Assembly: GCA_964397445.1 (NCBI GenBank)
Contig: CAYNHZ010000002.1
Coordinates: 1-64,000, forward strand
DNA length: 64,000 bases
Origin: CAYNHZ01 sp964397445
GTDB lineage: Bacteria; Bacteroidota; Bacteroidia; Bacteroidales; UBA932
Reading direction: 5' to 3'
Shown: positions 8,592 through 17,757 of the stretch, piece by piece
Layout of the letters: every line of letters begins with the position of its first letter
Position numbering within the stretch: position 1 is the first letter of the stretch
Position numbers and translations under genes: made by a program
Notes under the pieces: generated by a model
What the model was told of the DNA's origin: nothing
What the model saw: only the letters and a program-made list of their open reading frames with translations
The model's database searches: none

Positions 8592-9373
8592 ATCAAATCG
8601 TAGGTGGCATCAGCTTGAATCTTTAGCCATTGTTCACCCCCTATGTATCTTATATTGAGAGATTCTATTTCCCTCTTTTTAAAAGTTGGATTGAGGTAAT
8701 TTGCCTCGATGATTGTCTTGTCTCTGAAGAGATCTATTGGGAGCTCCTCGATTTGTAACGGAAGGGTGTAGATGATCAAATCTGCCCTTTTTATCTCATT
8801 TTCTATCCCCCCTTTTACACCATCAGTAGGATAGATATTGTCTAATAATCCGATATTTGTGTACCCAAAATTTTCAAGTCGATTTATGAAAAGAGTGCAT
8901 TTTTCGACAGATCTGTTTATGATACTTGTTTTTATCCCTCTATCGAGTGAGGCTATTATTGCCGCTTTTCCACTCCCTCCGCAACCGATAATTACCGATG
9001 AATTGAGTTTTTTATCCCTATTTTTAGATATGGTGTCTATTAGTGTTTGTATCGCAATGCAATCGGTATTGTGGGCTATTATCTCCCCTTTAGATTTTAT
9101 CAGAAGGTTGGTTGCACCTATGTAATTGCACTTCCCTTCATATCTGTCGGCAATAGAGAATGCCATCTCTTTAAATGGAGAGGTGACATTTACAGCGATG
9201 AAGTCTGATTTAAAGATATTAATAGCTTCATTGAAATTCTCATTTTCAATTAATTCATAGCAATAGTTATCTATGATCGATTTGTCGTTTTTAAATCTCT
9301 CGTAAAACAATGCAGGACTTTTACTATGAGAGATTGGATGGCCGATTAATCCTATCTTTTTCTTTTTATCCAT
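8558..9373 (-). CDS. aroE: Shikimate dehydrogenase
   Basis: AroE reduces 3-dehydroshikimate to shikimate with NADPH in aromatic amino acid synthesis. The substrate-binding start LIGHPISHSKSP (9-20), catalytic lysine in NVTSPFK (K68), the partner aspartate in NTD (D104) and the dinucleotide loop GCGGSG (130-135) are all present. The length of 271 residues is typical. It lies eight bases downstream of the RNA methyltransferase gene, and its 3' end overlaps the aldolase-like gene on the other strand. Confidence 0.95.
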   Translation of the reverse strand: MDKKKKIGLIGHPISHSKSPALFYERFKNDKSIIDNYCYELIENENFNEAINIFKSDFIAVNVTSPFKEMAFSIADRYEGKCNYIGATNLLIKSKGEIIAHNTDCIAIQTLIDTISKNRDKKLNSSVIIGCGGSGKAAIIASLDRGIKTSIINRSVEKCTLFINRLENFGYTNIGLLDNIYPTDGVKGGIENEIKRADLIIYTLPLQIEELPIDLFRDKTIIEANYLNPTFKKREIESLNIRYIGGEQWLKIQADATYDLIYKTNPSGRCE

Positions 9374-9381
9374 TGCCTTAA

Positions 9382-10176
9382 TTATTTGATATGTCGCTGT
9401 CTTACAGCTTCATAGCATAGAACGGCGGCAGAAATGGATACATTAAGAGAGTCTGTTTTTCCATTCATTGGGATCATTATTCCACCATCTGAGGCCTCTC
9501 TCCATTTTTCAGATAATCCTGTGGACTCTTTCCCGAAAATAATGGCTGTCCCCTTTTTCATATCGAACTCGTAGTAGTATTTTGAGTTTTGAAGTTGGGC
9601 AGTGAGTATTTGTATTTGTCTATCTTTCAACCATTCAATAGCTTTGTCTGAGGTGCAGACAATGATGTTTTGGGTAAATACACAACCTATACTTGCCCTT
9701 ATGATATTGGGGTTGTAAATATCTGTTAGAGGGTCACAAATGATAATTCCGTCAACCCCAGCGGCATCTGCAGTTCTTAGTACTGCTCCTAAATTACCGG
9801 GCTTTTCAACGGATTCGAGAATCAGTAATAGGGGAGGGTGGGTGAATGATAATTGGGATAGTGACATCTGCCCTTTGACTTTAAATAGGGCGATTATCCC
9901 CTCTGTGCTACCTCGGTATGCGATTTTTTCGTACACCTCTTTTGATACCTCATAAATGGTGTATTCCCCTTCAGGAAGCTCTTCTCGAGGCTGAACAGAG
10001 GGGGAATAGAAGAGTGAATTAATTGAAAATCCACCCTCTATACATTGATTTATCTCTCTCCACCCTTCAACGACAAATACCCCCTTCTCCCTCCGATCTT
10101 TAGATTTTTCGTAAAGGGAAAGCAACTCTTTTATCTTTAAGTTGCTTTTTGAGGTTATTACCTCGTGTTTATTCAT
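9382..10176 (-). CDS. TrmH/SpoU-family RNA 2'-O-methyltransferase
   Basis: The protein (264 residues) has an N-terminal substrate-binding domain (SKSNLKIKELL at 9-19, then VFVVEGWREI) and a C-terminal SPOUT knot domain. The three family motifs are visible: KPGNLGAVLRT (125-135), FGKESTGLS (214-222) and PMNGKTDSLNVSIS (236-249), which bind S-adenosylmethionine in the knot. It probably methylates a ribose in 23S rRNA or tRNA; the exact target (RlmB-like or other) cannot be told. Its start overlaps the end of lysS by eight bases, indicating coupling. Confidence 0.92.
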   Translation of the reverse strand: MNKHEVITSKSNLKIKELLSLYEKSKDRREKGVFVVEGWREINQCIEGGFSINSLFYSPSVQPREELPEGEYTIYEVSKEVYEKIAYRGSTEGIIALFKVKGQMSLSQLSFTHPPLLLILESVEKPGNLGAVLRTADAAGVDGIIICDPLTDIYNPNIIRASIGCVFTQNIIVCTSDKAIEWLKDRQIQILTAQLQNSKYYYEFDMKKGTAIIFGKESTGLSEKWREASDGGIMIPMNGKTDSLNVSISAAVLCYEAVRQRHIK

Positions 10177-11695
10177 TGCTTATTTTCTTTTCGGGACGCA
10201 TTTGGGGGAAGAACAGCACATTCTGAATGGTAGGGGTGTCGGTCATAAACATTGTCAATCTATCTATCCCTATTCCAAGTCCTGAAGTTGGAGGGAGCCC
10301 ATACTCTAATGCCCTAACGAAGTCCATATCTATAAACATCGCTTCATCATCCCCTTTGTCTTTAAGTTTGAGTTGGTCTTGGAATCTATTTAGCTGATCA
10401 ATGGGGTCGTTAAGCTCACTATAGGCATTTGCAAGCTCTTTTCCGTTTACAAACAGCTCAAACCTCTCTGTAAGTCCCTCTTTGCTTCTATGTTTTTTTG
10501 TTAGAGGAGAAGTCTCAACAGGATAGTCAGTTATAAATGTTGGTTGTATAAGGTGCTCTTCGCAATACTCTCCAAAAATAGCATCTATTAGTTTACCTAC
10601 TCCCATTGTAGCATCTGTTCTAATATTCAGATCTTTACAGACATTTCTCAACTCTTGTTCATTCATACCGGTAACATCGACTTTTGCATACTCTTTGATG
10701 GCATCCAACATAGGAAGTCGTCTGTATGGCTTTTTGAATTCGATCTCTTTTCCGCTGAGTGTCAGAAGGGTCTTTTCGTGAAGAGTGATGGCTATTTTTT
10801 CGATCAATGTCTCAATAAAATCCATCATCCAGATATAATCTTTGTATGCTACGTATATCTCTAAAACCGTAAACTCCGGATTGTGGGTCTTATCCATCCC
10901 CTCATTACGGAAATCTTTGGCAAATTCATATACCCCTGAAAAACCTCCAACTATCAATCTTTTTAGATATAATTCGTTGGCAATACGAAGATATAGTGGT
11001 ATATCCAAGGTGTTGTGGTGGGTGATAAAGGGTCTTGCACTTGCCCCCCCGGGAATAGGTTGGAGTATCGGAGTTTCAACCTCCAAGTACCCAAATGAGT
11101 TAAAATATTCCCTCATTGTTGAGACAATCTTGGCCCTTTTGATGAAAGTGTCTTTTACATCGGGGTTTACTATTAAGTCAACATATCTCATCCTGTATCT
11201 CAATTCAGGATCGGAAAAAGCGTCATAAACCTCACCCTCTTTCTCTTTTACAATAGGCAATACCCTTAGTGATTTACACAGTACTTTTAACTCTTTTGCG
11301 TGGATCGATAGCTGTCCTGTTTGGGTTATAAATGCATATCCCTTTATTCCAACTATGTCGCCGATGTCAAGAAGCTTTTTAAACACTGTGTTATACATTG
11401 TTTTATCTTCGCTTGGGGAGATCTCGTCCCGTTTTATGTAAACTTGTATTTTCCCTTCTGAATCTTGTAGTTCGATGAATGAGGCTGCACCCATAATCCT
11501 TCTACTCATAATCCTTCCGCCAATTGAAATATTCTCAAATTTACAGCTCTCCGGATTATATATCTCTTTAATCTCCTTTGTTGTTGTGTTTACCTCAAAT
11601 TGTTCTGCAGGATAGGGGTTTATACCCAATTCTTCTAATTGTCTGACCGCTTCGCGTCTATTAATTTCCTGTTCGTTGAGATCTTGTATATCCAT
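10169..11695 (-). CDS. lysS: Lysyl-tRNA synthetase, class II
   Basis: LysS charges tRNA-Lys. An OB-fold anticodon-binding domain (about 55-145, with GRIMSRRIMG) precedes the class II catalytic core: motif 2 at FRNEGMDKTHNPEFT (262-276) and motif 3 at GLGIGIDRL (472-480). The 508-residue length is normal for the bacterial class II enzyme. It heads the lysS-RNA methyltransferase-aroE operon on the minus strand; a possible -7 box CAAATTTA (minus TAAATTTG) lies at 11719-11726, 24 bases upstream of the start. Confidence 0.97.
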   Translation of the reverse strand: MDIQDLNEQEINRREAVRQLEELGINPYPAEQFEVNTTTKEIKEIYNPESCKFENISIGGRIMSRRIMGAASFIELQDSEGKIQVYIKRDEISPSEDKTMYNTVFKKLLDIGDIVGIKGYAFITQTGQLSIHAKELKVLCKSLRVLPIVKEKEGEVYDAFSDPELRYRMRYVDLIVNPDVKDTFIKRAKIVSTMREYFNSFGYLEVETPILQPIPGGASARPFITHHNTLDIPLYLRIANELYLKRLIVGGFSGVYEFAKDFRNEGMDKTHNPEFTVLEIYVAYKDYIWMMDFIETLIEKIAITLHEKTLLTLSGKEIEFKKPYRRLPMLDAIKEYAKVDVTGMNEQELRNVCKDLNIRTDATMGVGKLIDAIFGEYCEEHLIQPTFITDYPVETSPLTKKHRSKEGLTERFELFVNGKELANAYSELNDPIDQLNRFQDQLKLKDKGDDEAMFIDMDFVRALEYGLPPTSGLGIGIDRLTMFMTDTPTIQNVLFFPQMRPEKKISNE

Positions 11696-11781
11696 TTCTA
11701 TTTATTTAAAATATATCCGGCAAATTTATCTAAAAAAAGTGAAATACATATTAACAACCTCAGAATATGAAATTATTTTCA

Positions 11782-11789
11782 TAATTTTG
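11782..11789 (+). promoter_or_regulatory. -7 box for recJ
   Basis: TAATTTTG matches the Bacteroidota -7 element TAnnTTTG. No good TTTG box lies 19-21 bases upstream. The recJ ATG follows eight bases later, so the transcript would have a very short or no leader. Confidence 0.45.
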
Positions 11790-11796
11790 CGGAGAT

Positions 11797-13530
11797 ATGA
11801 CAATTGAAAAGAAGTGGATAGTGAAGGAGCCGGGTAATCCGGCCTTGGTTAGAAAACTCTCATCGGAGCTCGGAATCGATCAGGTGTTGGCTAATCTATT
11901 GGTACAACGCAATATAACAACTTATCAGGAGGCACACGACTTTTTTAGGCCTGAGCTTTCTAAGCTACATGACCCGTTTTTGATGAAAGATATGGATAAG
12001 GCAGTTGATCGTCTGAACAGGGCTGTTTCTACAAAGGAGAAAATCTTGATTTATGGCGATTATGATGTTGATGGGACTACTGCTGTCGCTTTGATTTACT
12101 CATTCATAATTAATTTTAATCCTAATACAGAGTATTATATACCTGATAGATACGATGAGGGGTATGGAATATCATATAAAGGGATTGATTGGGGTGCTGA
12201 CAATGGTTATACTTTGATAATTGCCCTTGATTGCGGGATAAAGGCCTTTGAAAAGGTTAAATATGCAAAATCAAAAGGGATAGATTTTATAATTTGTGAC
12301 CACCATTTGCCTGATGAGCAATTACCCCCTGCTGTTGCAGTTTTAGACCCTAAGAGGATCGATTGTAACTACCCATTTGATGATCTGTCTGGTTGTGGTG
12401 TGGGATTTAAATTTATTCAAGCTTTTGCCCTTTATAACTCTTTACCGTTCTCTGATGTGGAGGCTCTCTTGGATTTGGTTGTGGTTAGCATTGCCTCAGA
12501 TCTTGTCTCTGTGACCGGGGAAAATAGGATACTTGCATATTATGGGCTTATTAGATTGAATGAGAGTCCGAGGAAGGGGTTGTTATCGGTGATTAAATTG
12601 TCGGGGTTGGAAAACCATAAGATAACGATAGATGATATTGTTTTCAAGATAGGTCCACGAATCAATGCTGCCGGGAGGATGGAATCGGGGAGGACAGCTG
12701 TAGATCTTTTAGTCTCTCGTAATGATGAAGATGCAAAGAGCATAGGGGCTGCGATCAATGTTCATAATAATGACAGGAAAAATATAGATAGGGAGATCAC
12801 CTTAGAAGCGATAGAGATGGTGAAATCTACCCCAGGAAATTTTGATAAAAAATCGACAATAGTTTTTAATTCCAATTGGCATAAAGGGGTTGTCGGGATA
12901 GTTGCTTCGAGATTGGTTGAGGCATATTATCGTCCCACAATAGTTCTTACAAAGTCTAATGGTTTTATTACAGGATCTGCAAGGAGTATCCCAGGATTTG
13001 ACCTGTATGAAGCTATAGAGAATTGTTCAGAGTGTTTGGAGAATTTCGGAGGGCATATGTATGCTGCTGGGCTCACTCTAAAAGAGGAGAATCTTACCAA
13101 ATTTACCCAAATGTTTGAGGATTTTGTCTCCAAGAAGATAACGAAGGAGATGCTTACTCCTATTGTTCATATTGATACATATCTCGATTTCAAGCAGATA
13201 ACCCCTAAGTTTTTCCGAATACTTAAACAATTCCAACCTTTCGGGCCGGGCAATCTCTCCCCTGTGTTTATCACTGAGAATGTTTATGATAATGGTAATG
13301 GTCGTAAAGTTGGTTCTGAAAATGGGCATATAAAGTTGGAATTGATTCAGGAGGATGAGCCGTATCGCTATATTTCAGCGATAGCTTTTAACCGTTCAGA
13401 GCACTTCGAACATCTTCACACGGGTAATCCTGTCGATGTATGTTACTCGATTGCAGAGAATTATTTTAGAGGCATAGCAAATATTCAGTTGAGGGTAAAG
13501 GATATTAAAAAGAGAAACGAACTCTTTTAG
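11797..13530 (+). CDS. recJ: Single-stranded-DNA-specific exonuclease RecJ
   Basis: RecJ degrades single-stranded DNA 5' to 3' in recombination and mismatch repair. The DHH-family motifs are present: DYDVD (88-92) and DHH (168-170), followed by DLSGCGVGFK and the DHHA1 domain with the glycine-rich GGHMYAAG near residue 419. A C-terminal OB-like domain is visible (LKQFQPFGPGN and after). The 577-residue length is typical. The gene's last four bases overlap convergent aroK. Confidence 0.96.
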   Translation: MTIEKKWIVKEPGNPALVRKLSSELGIDQVLANLLVQRNITTYQEAHDFFRPELSKLHDPFLMKDMDKAVDRLNRAVSTKEKILIYGDYDVDGTTAVALIYSFIINFNPNTEYYIPDRYDEGYGISYKGIDWGADNGYTLIIALDCGIKAFEKVKYAKSKGIDFIICDHHLPDEQLPPAVAVLDPKRIDCNYPFDDLSGCGVGFKFIQAFALYNSLPFSDVEALLDLVVVSIASDLVSVTGENRILAYYGLIRLNESPRKGLLSVIKLSGLENHKITIDDIVFKIGPRINAAGRMESGRTAVDLLVSRNDEDAKSIGAAINVHNNDRKNIDREITLEAIEMVKSTPGNFDKKSTIVFNSNWHKGVVGIVASRLVEAYYRPTIVLTKSNGFITGSARSIPGFDLYEAIENCSECLENFGGHMYAAGLTLKEENLTKFTQMFEDFVSKKITKEMLTPIVHIDTYLDFKQITPKFFRILKQFQPFGPGNLSPVFITENVYDNGNGRKVGSENGHIKLELIQEDEPYRYISAIAFNRSEHFEHLHTGNPVDVCYSIAENYFRGIANIQLRVKDIKKRNELF

Positions 13531-14039
13531 ATCTTTATTGTTTTGTTTGCGAGTTGTTCGTAAAGGCCCTCTCTCTCGCCATATAAGTTTTCTATTGTCT
13601 TATATAGATTGTTCCCCTCTTTATTTTTCAGAAGGGGTCTGTTTTCAGTGTCATTATTTTCAGAGAGGCGATTGAATAGTGTTTCAATATCTGTTTTAAG
13701 ATAGATGCAGTATGTGAATTTCGAGATCAACTCAGCACATAGTGGAGTTGTTACACAACCACCGCCGAGAGAGAGGACGAGGGTGCAAATTTTAGAATCT
13801 TTGTCTATTGTTTCAGGGTGTTCTGAAATGTGATTTTCTAAGATATCTTCAAGTGAGGAACACTCAATGTTTCTAAAGTATTTTTCCCCCTCTTTCTCAA
13901 AGATTTCTGTAATTGTACGTTCCTCTTTCTCTTCGATATATGAGTCCAAGTCAATAAATTCTGCCCTCATAGATGAGGCGAGTCCCATCCCCATAGTGGT
14001 TTTTCCCACTGCCATAAAACCGATTAGAGATATTATCAT
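13527..14039 (-). CDS. aroK: Shikimate kinase
   Basis: AroK phosphorylates shikimate with ATP. The P-loop GFMAVGKTT is at 7-15; shikimate contacts are expected from D32 in FIDLDS, R56 in KYFRN and the SLGGGCVT loop; the lid arginine lies in NRPLL. The 170-residue length is normal. It starts 14 bases after the parC stop on the same strand, and its 3' end overlaps recJ by four bases. aroE lies about 5 kb away on the same strand, not in the same operon. Confidence 0.95.
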   Translation of the reverse strand: MIISLIGFMAVGKTTMGMGLASSMRAEFIDLDSYIEEKEERTITEIFEKEGEKYFRNIECSSLEDILENHISEHPETIDKDSKICTLVLSLGGGCVTTPLCAELISKFTYCIYLKTDIETLFNRLSENNDTENRPLLKNKEGNNLYKTIENLYGEREGLYEQLANKTIKI

Positions 14040-14053
14040 AGATGCTCTGTTCT

Positions 14054-16798
14054 TTAGAATAAGGTTAAATCGTTGTCTAAATCAAGGTCTATTACAGATC
14101 CCGCTTTAAATGTGCTTTTACTCTCATTATCAGAGCTTTTATCGGAAGTGGTATTCTCTTCGTAATCAAAATCTTCTTCATCCAATGTGACCTCGATATT
14201 GGTAGGACTTGCTTTGTGAAGAGGCTCTACAAACTCAATTGTTTCAACATCTAATGTTGTCGCCCTTTTACCTTTTGCCTTGAATCCCTTTATCCCTATA
14301 AATTCCTCGACATCAATAAATTCTGGGGCTTTTGTTTTTTTGCCATTCTCCTTGAATGTTATTTTGACACGAGGATATTTATCCTCAGACATTGACAAAA
14401 GGTATGATCCTGCCTCCTCTGAGATGAATGATTGATTGGTGTTGTTGCTAATATCAAATTTAAACCTCTTTATATAGAAGCACTGAAGTTGTCCGTCCCA
14501 ATATATTGCAGAATAAACCTTTTCATTATCAAGCTTTTCTATCTTTAAGATATTCCCTTGAAATCTATTGCTTAGATCTAATGTGGTGGTGTAATATTGT
14601 CCCTCTTTGAGGATAGATAGGATCTGTTCGCTCCCTTTAAACTCTCCCAACGACTCCCCTCTCCCCTCATCGTTTAGACGACAAATATCCCAATCAAACC
14701 ACATTTGTTTTCCACCTATTGTTGATATCCCTGCCGATTTGAGAGCTATTTTTTGGACAGGGTATTTTGTGACTATGTTACCCATTGACCCCCTGTTCTT
14801 TATAGATAGGGTGGCAAAATCAAAGTCAATAATGAGCTTTTTAAGTTTTGGTTTTGGCTTCAAATAGACCTTGATGCTCCCAGCTTCGCCATTTGGGTTG
14901 CTTGTAAACCAAAGAATTGACGAGCCCTCTTTCCCTTTGGTTACATTATACCATTTATCACGGGTTACCCCCGTCACTGCAAATCGTTTGGCATATATTA
15001 CCCCCCCCTTACCATCTCTGTAAACAACATTGTAAATGGTTCTGTCGTCGGAGCGGTTAAATACGGCAGCGTGGATTATTCCCCTCTCTACAAATAACTT
15101 ATCATCCACTTTCTTGACAATATAGCGTCCGTCTTTTAGGAATAAGATGATATCATCAATGTCGGAGCAATCGCAAACATATTCTGCCTCTTCTATTTTC
15201 TTTTGAGAAGTCCCGATAAATCCTTCAGCTCTATTCATATACAATTTTGCATTGTCTACAACCACTTTTGCGACTTGAATTGTTTCAAAGGGTTTTATCT
15301 TTGTTTTTCTGGGGTATTTATCACCATATTTTTTCTTTAATGAGGAGTAGTAATCAATTGTATATTTAATCAGATTTGAGAGGTAATTCTTTGTGATAGC
15401 CTCTTTCTCTTCAATATTCTTGATTTTCTCATTAACAGCTTTAATGTCGAATCTTGAAATCTTCTTTACGGGCTTCTCTATCAGTCTATTAATATCTTCA
15501 CGAGTGATAGGCATCTTTAGAAGAGGCTGGTATTTCAACATCTCGTTGAATACATCTTTAATTTGTCCCTCCCAAGTGCGAGCATCGTTTTCAAGTATTT
15601 TATAAACTTTATTTTCGAAGAATATCTTTTCTAATGAGGTGTAGTGCCATTCGTTGGAAAGTTCATCAAGCTTTATCTCCAACTCCTTTTTTAGCAGACT
15701 TTTGGTGGATTCGGTGTTGTATTTAATGATCTGATCAACCCCTATAAAATGGGGTTTCTTGTCCATAATAACACAAGCGTTTGGTGAGATTGAAATCTCG
15801 CAATCTGTGCAAGCGTAGAGGGCATCTATTGTTTTATCCGGAGAGATGTCGTTGTGAAGTAATATGATAATCTCGGCGTTTTCAGATGTATTATCGTCAA
15901 TCTTCTTTATTTTGATTTTCCCTTTATCATTTGCCTTGATTATTGATTCTATCAGTTCTGATGTGGTCTTTCCAAAAGGGATCTCAGTGATTACAAGGGT
16001 GTTCTTATTTAGTTTCTCAATATTAGCTCTCACCCTCACTCTCCCCCCTCTAAGGCCTCTATTGTAGTTTGATGTGTCTGCAAATCCCCCTGTCGGGAAA
16101 TCGGGATCAATATTAAAACTCTCTCCGTTTAGATATGCTATGGAGGCTTCAATCAATTCATTGAAATTATGAGGTAGTATTTTGCAGGCAAGACCCACTG
16201 CAATCCCCTCAGAACCTTGAGCAAGTAGCAATGGGAATTTTACCGGCAGATTTACCGGCTCTTTATTTCTACCGTCATACGAATTTACCCACTCTGTAGT
16301 TTTATTATTGAAAACCACTTCATTGGCAAACTCTGTCAGCCTTGCTTCAATATATCGTCCGGCAGCTGCGGAGTCCCCTGTGAGGATGTTTCCCCAGTTA
16401 CCTTGACACTCTATAAGTAGGTCTTTTTGTCCGAGTTGAACAAGAGCATCTTTTATGGAGGCATCTCCGTGGGGATGGAATGGCATTGTGGCCCCTACAA
16501 GACTTGCGACTTTGTTAAGTCTTCCATCATCTAAGAGCTTCATAGCGTGTAGAATCCTCCTTTGAACAGGCTTTAGTCCATCAGATATATGTGGAACAGC
16601 CCTCTCTAATATTACATACGATGCGTAGTCAAGAAACCAATCTTTGTACATCCCTGTAAGTTTGTATTTCTTGCTTCCATCTGAAATGAGCTTCTCAAAC
16701 TTGCCTGATGTATTGCCTTCGCCCCCCTCTACAGGGAGCTCATCAACAGATTCATTCTCAATGATCTCTTCCTTATCTTCAAATTCGTCCTTACCCAT
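14054..16798 (-). CDS. parC: DNA topoisomerase IV subunit A (ParC/GyrA family)
   Basis: This type IIA topoisomerase A subunit cleaves and rejoins DNA. The catalytic tyrosine is Y149 in GRYIEARL; the quinolone-region helix reads HPHGDASIKDAL (108-119). A coiled-coil and tower region and a C-terminal domain with weak blades (from about 560) follow, ending in an acidic tail. The length of 914 residues and the GRYIEARL variant suit Bacteroidota ParC better than GyrA; the ParE partner is not in the window. The start was set at MGKDEF (16798) because a longer reading adds 14 residues that cross a promoter-like -7 box (16823-16830). An acidic N-terminal extension of about 35 residues precedes the core. 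Confidence 0.9.
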   Translation of the reverse strand: MGKDEFEDKEEIIENESVDELPVEGGEGNTSGKFEKLISDGSKKYKLTGMYKDWFLDYASYVILERAVPHISDGLKPVQRRILHAMKLLDDGRLNKVASLVGATMPFHPHGDASIKDALVQLGQKDLLIECQGNWGNILTGDSAAAGRYIEARLTEFANEVVFNNKTTEWVNSYDGRNKEPVNLPVKFPLLLAQGSEGIAVGLACKILPHNFNELIEASIAYLNGESFNIDPDFPTGGFADTSNYNRGLRGGRVRVRANIEKLNKNTLVITEIPFGKTTSELIESIIKANDKGKIKIKKIDDNTSENAEIIILLHNDISPDKTIDALYACTDCEISISPNACVIMDKKPHFIGVDQIIKYNTESTKSLLKKELEIKLDELSNEWHYTSLEKIFFENKVYKILENDARTWEGQIKDVFNEMLKYQPLLKMPITREDINRLIEKPVKKISRFDIKAVNEKIKNIEEKEAITKNYLSNLIKYTIDYYSSLKKKYGDKYPRKTKIKPFETIQVAKVVVDNAKLYMNRAEGFIGTSQKKIEEAEYVCDCSDIDDIILFLKDGRYIVKKVDDKLFVERGIIHAAVFNRSDDRTIYNVVYRDGKGGVIYAKRFAVTGVTRDKWYNVTKGKEGSSILWFTSNPNGEAGSIKVYLKPKPKLKKLIIDFDFATLSIKNRGSMGNIVTKYPVQKIALKSAGISTIGGKQMWFDWDICRLNDEGRGESLGEFKGSEQILSILKEGQYYTTTLDLSNRFQGNILKIEKLDNEKVYSAIYWDGQLQCFYIKRFKFDISNNTNQSFISEEAGSYLLSMSEDKYPRVKITFKENGKKTKAPEFIDVEEFIGIKGFKAKGKRATTLDVETIEFVEPLHKASPTNIEVTLDEEDFDYEENTTSDKSSDNESKSTFKAGSVIDLDLDNDLTLF

Positions 16799-16812
16799 TT
16801 TGTGATAATAAA

Positions 16813-16847
16813 ATAAAGATTGCAAATATATAAAATGCAATCTTTAT
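16813..16847. terminator. Perfect 12-bp hairpin between era and parC, overlapping a -7 box
   Basis: The arms ATAAAGATTGCA (16813-16824) and TGCAATCTTTAT (16836-16847) are perfectly complementary with an 11-base loop. In the minus direction it lies after the era stop and is followed by a T-rich run, so it could end era transcription. The minus-strand -7 element TATATTTG for parC (16823-16830) lies inside it. The arrangement is seen directly; the function is inferred. Confidence 0.55.
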
Positions 16848-16872
16848 TTCTACTTTGATAAAAAATAAGTTA

Positions 16873-17757
16873 TTAACAATATCCAAAGGATTTTAACTTT
16901 CTTTTATCTTCTCGCCAATTGGGATTGACTTTTACAAAGAGTTGTAAAAACACTTTTCTCTCAAAAAAAGACTCCATATCTATTCTGGCTTGAGTCCCAA
17001 CACGTTTCAATGCTGACCCTTTGGAGCCGATAATAATCCCTTTCTGAGAATCACGCATCACATTAATGACTGCACTTATATCGTACCTCTCAGGTGACTC
17101 TTTAAACTCTTCGATTACAACTTCCGAACAATAGGGGATCTCTTTTGAGTAGTTGATAAGGAGTTTTTCTCTGATTATCTCAGAGGCAAAGAACCTTAAA
17201 TTTCTATCGGTCAGAACTTCCTTGTCGTACCAAGCTTCGTTTTTTGGCAGAAGCTCAACTATCCTATTGAAAATAGGGATAATATTAAACTTCTCCTTTG
17301 CGGATGATAGGAAAATTTCTGCTTTTGGAATCCTCGCTTGCCATTGCTCTGTAAGTTTCAACGCCTCCTCTTGATTTGATAAGTCAATTTTGTTTATCAC
17401 CAATAAAATGGGGCACTCAATATTGTTTAACTTATCAATATATTCTTTGTTTTTGTCCCCCTTTTCTACAACGTCGGTGACATAGAGAATTATATCTGCG
17501 TCTCCAATTGCGGTCTCAACAAAGTCCATCATATTTTGCTGAAGCATATATGATGGCTTTAAGATACCTGGGGTGTCTGAGTAAACTATTTGATAATCAT
17601 CACCATTTACGATCCCCATAATACGATGTCGAGTAGTTTGGGATTTCGCAGTGATGATAGAAATAGGCTCTCCGACAAGAGAATTCATTAGAGTAGATTT
17701 GCCCACATTTGGATTGCCTATTATGTTTACAAATCCCGCTCTGTGAATACTATTCAT
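16873..17757 (-). CDS. era: GTPase Era
   Basis: Era is a GTPase that binds the 3' end of 16S rRNA and helps mature the 30S subunit. The G1 loop GNPNVGKST is at 14-22, with the switch SQTTRHR, G3 DTPG and G4 NKID following. The C-terminal KH domain carries GIIIGSKGSALKRVG (about 239-253). The length of 294 residues is normal. Its start overlaps the end of rluB by eight bases, indicating a rluB-era operon of ribosome-maturation genes. Confidence 0.97.
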   Translation of the reverse strand: MNSIHRAGFVNIIGNPNVGKSTLMNSLVGEPISIITAKSQTTRHRIMGIVNGDDYQIVYSDTPGILKPSYMLQQNMMDFVETAIGDADIILYVTDVVEKGDKNKEYIDKLNNIECPILLVINKIDLSNQEEALKLTEQWQARIPKAEIFLSSAKEKFNIIPIFNRIVELLPKNEAWYDKEVLTDRNLRFFASEIIREKLLINYSKEIPYCSEVVIEEFKESPERYDISAVINVMRDSQKGIIIGSKGSALKRVGTQARIDMESFFERKVFLQLFVKVNPNWREDKRKLKSFGYC

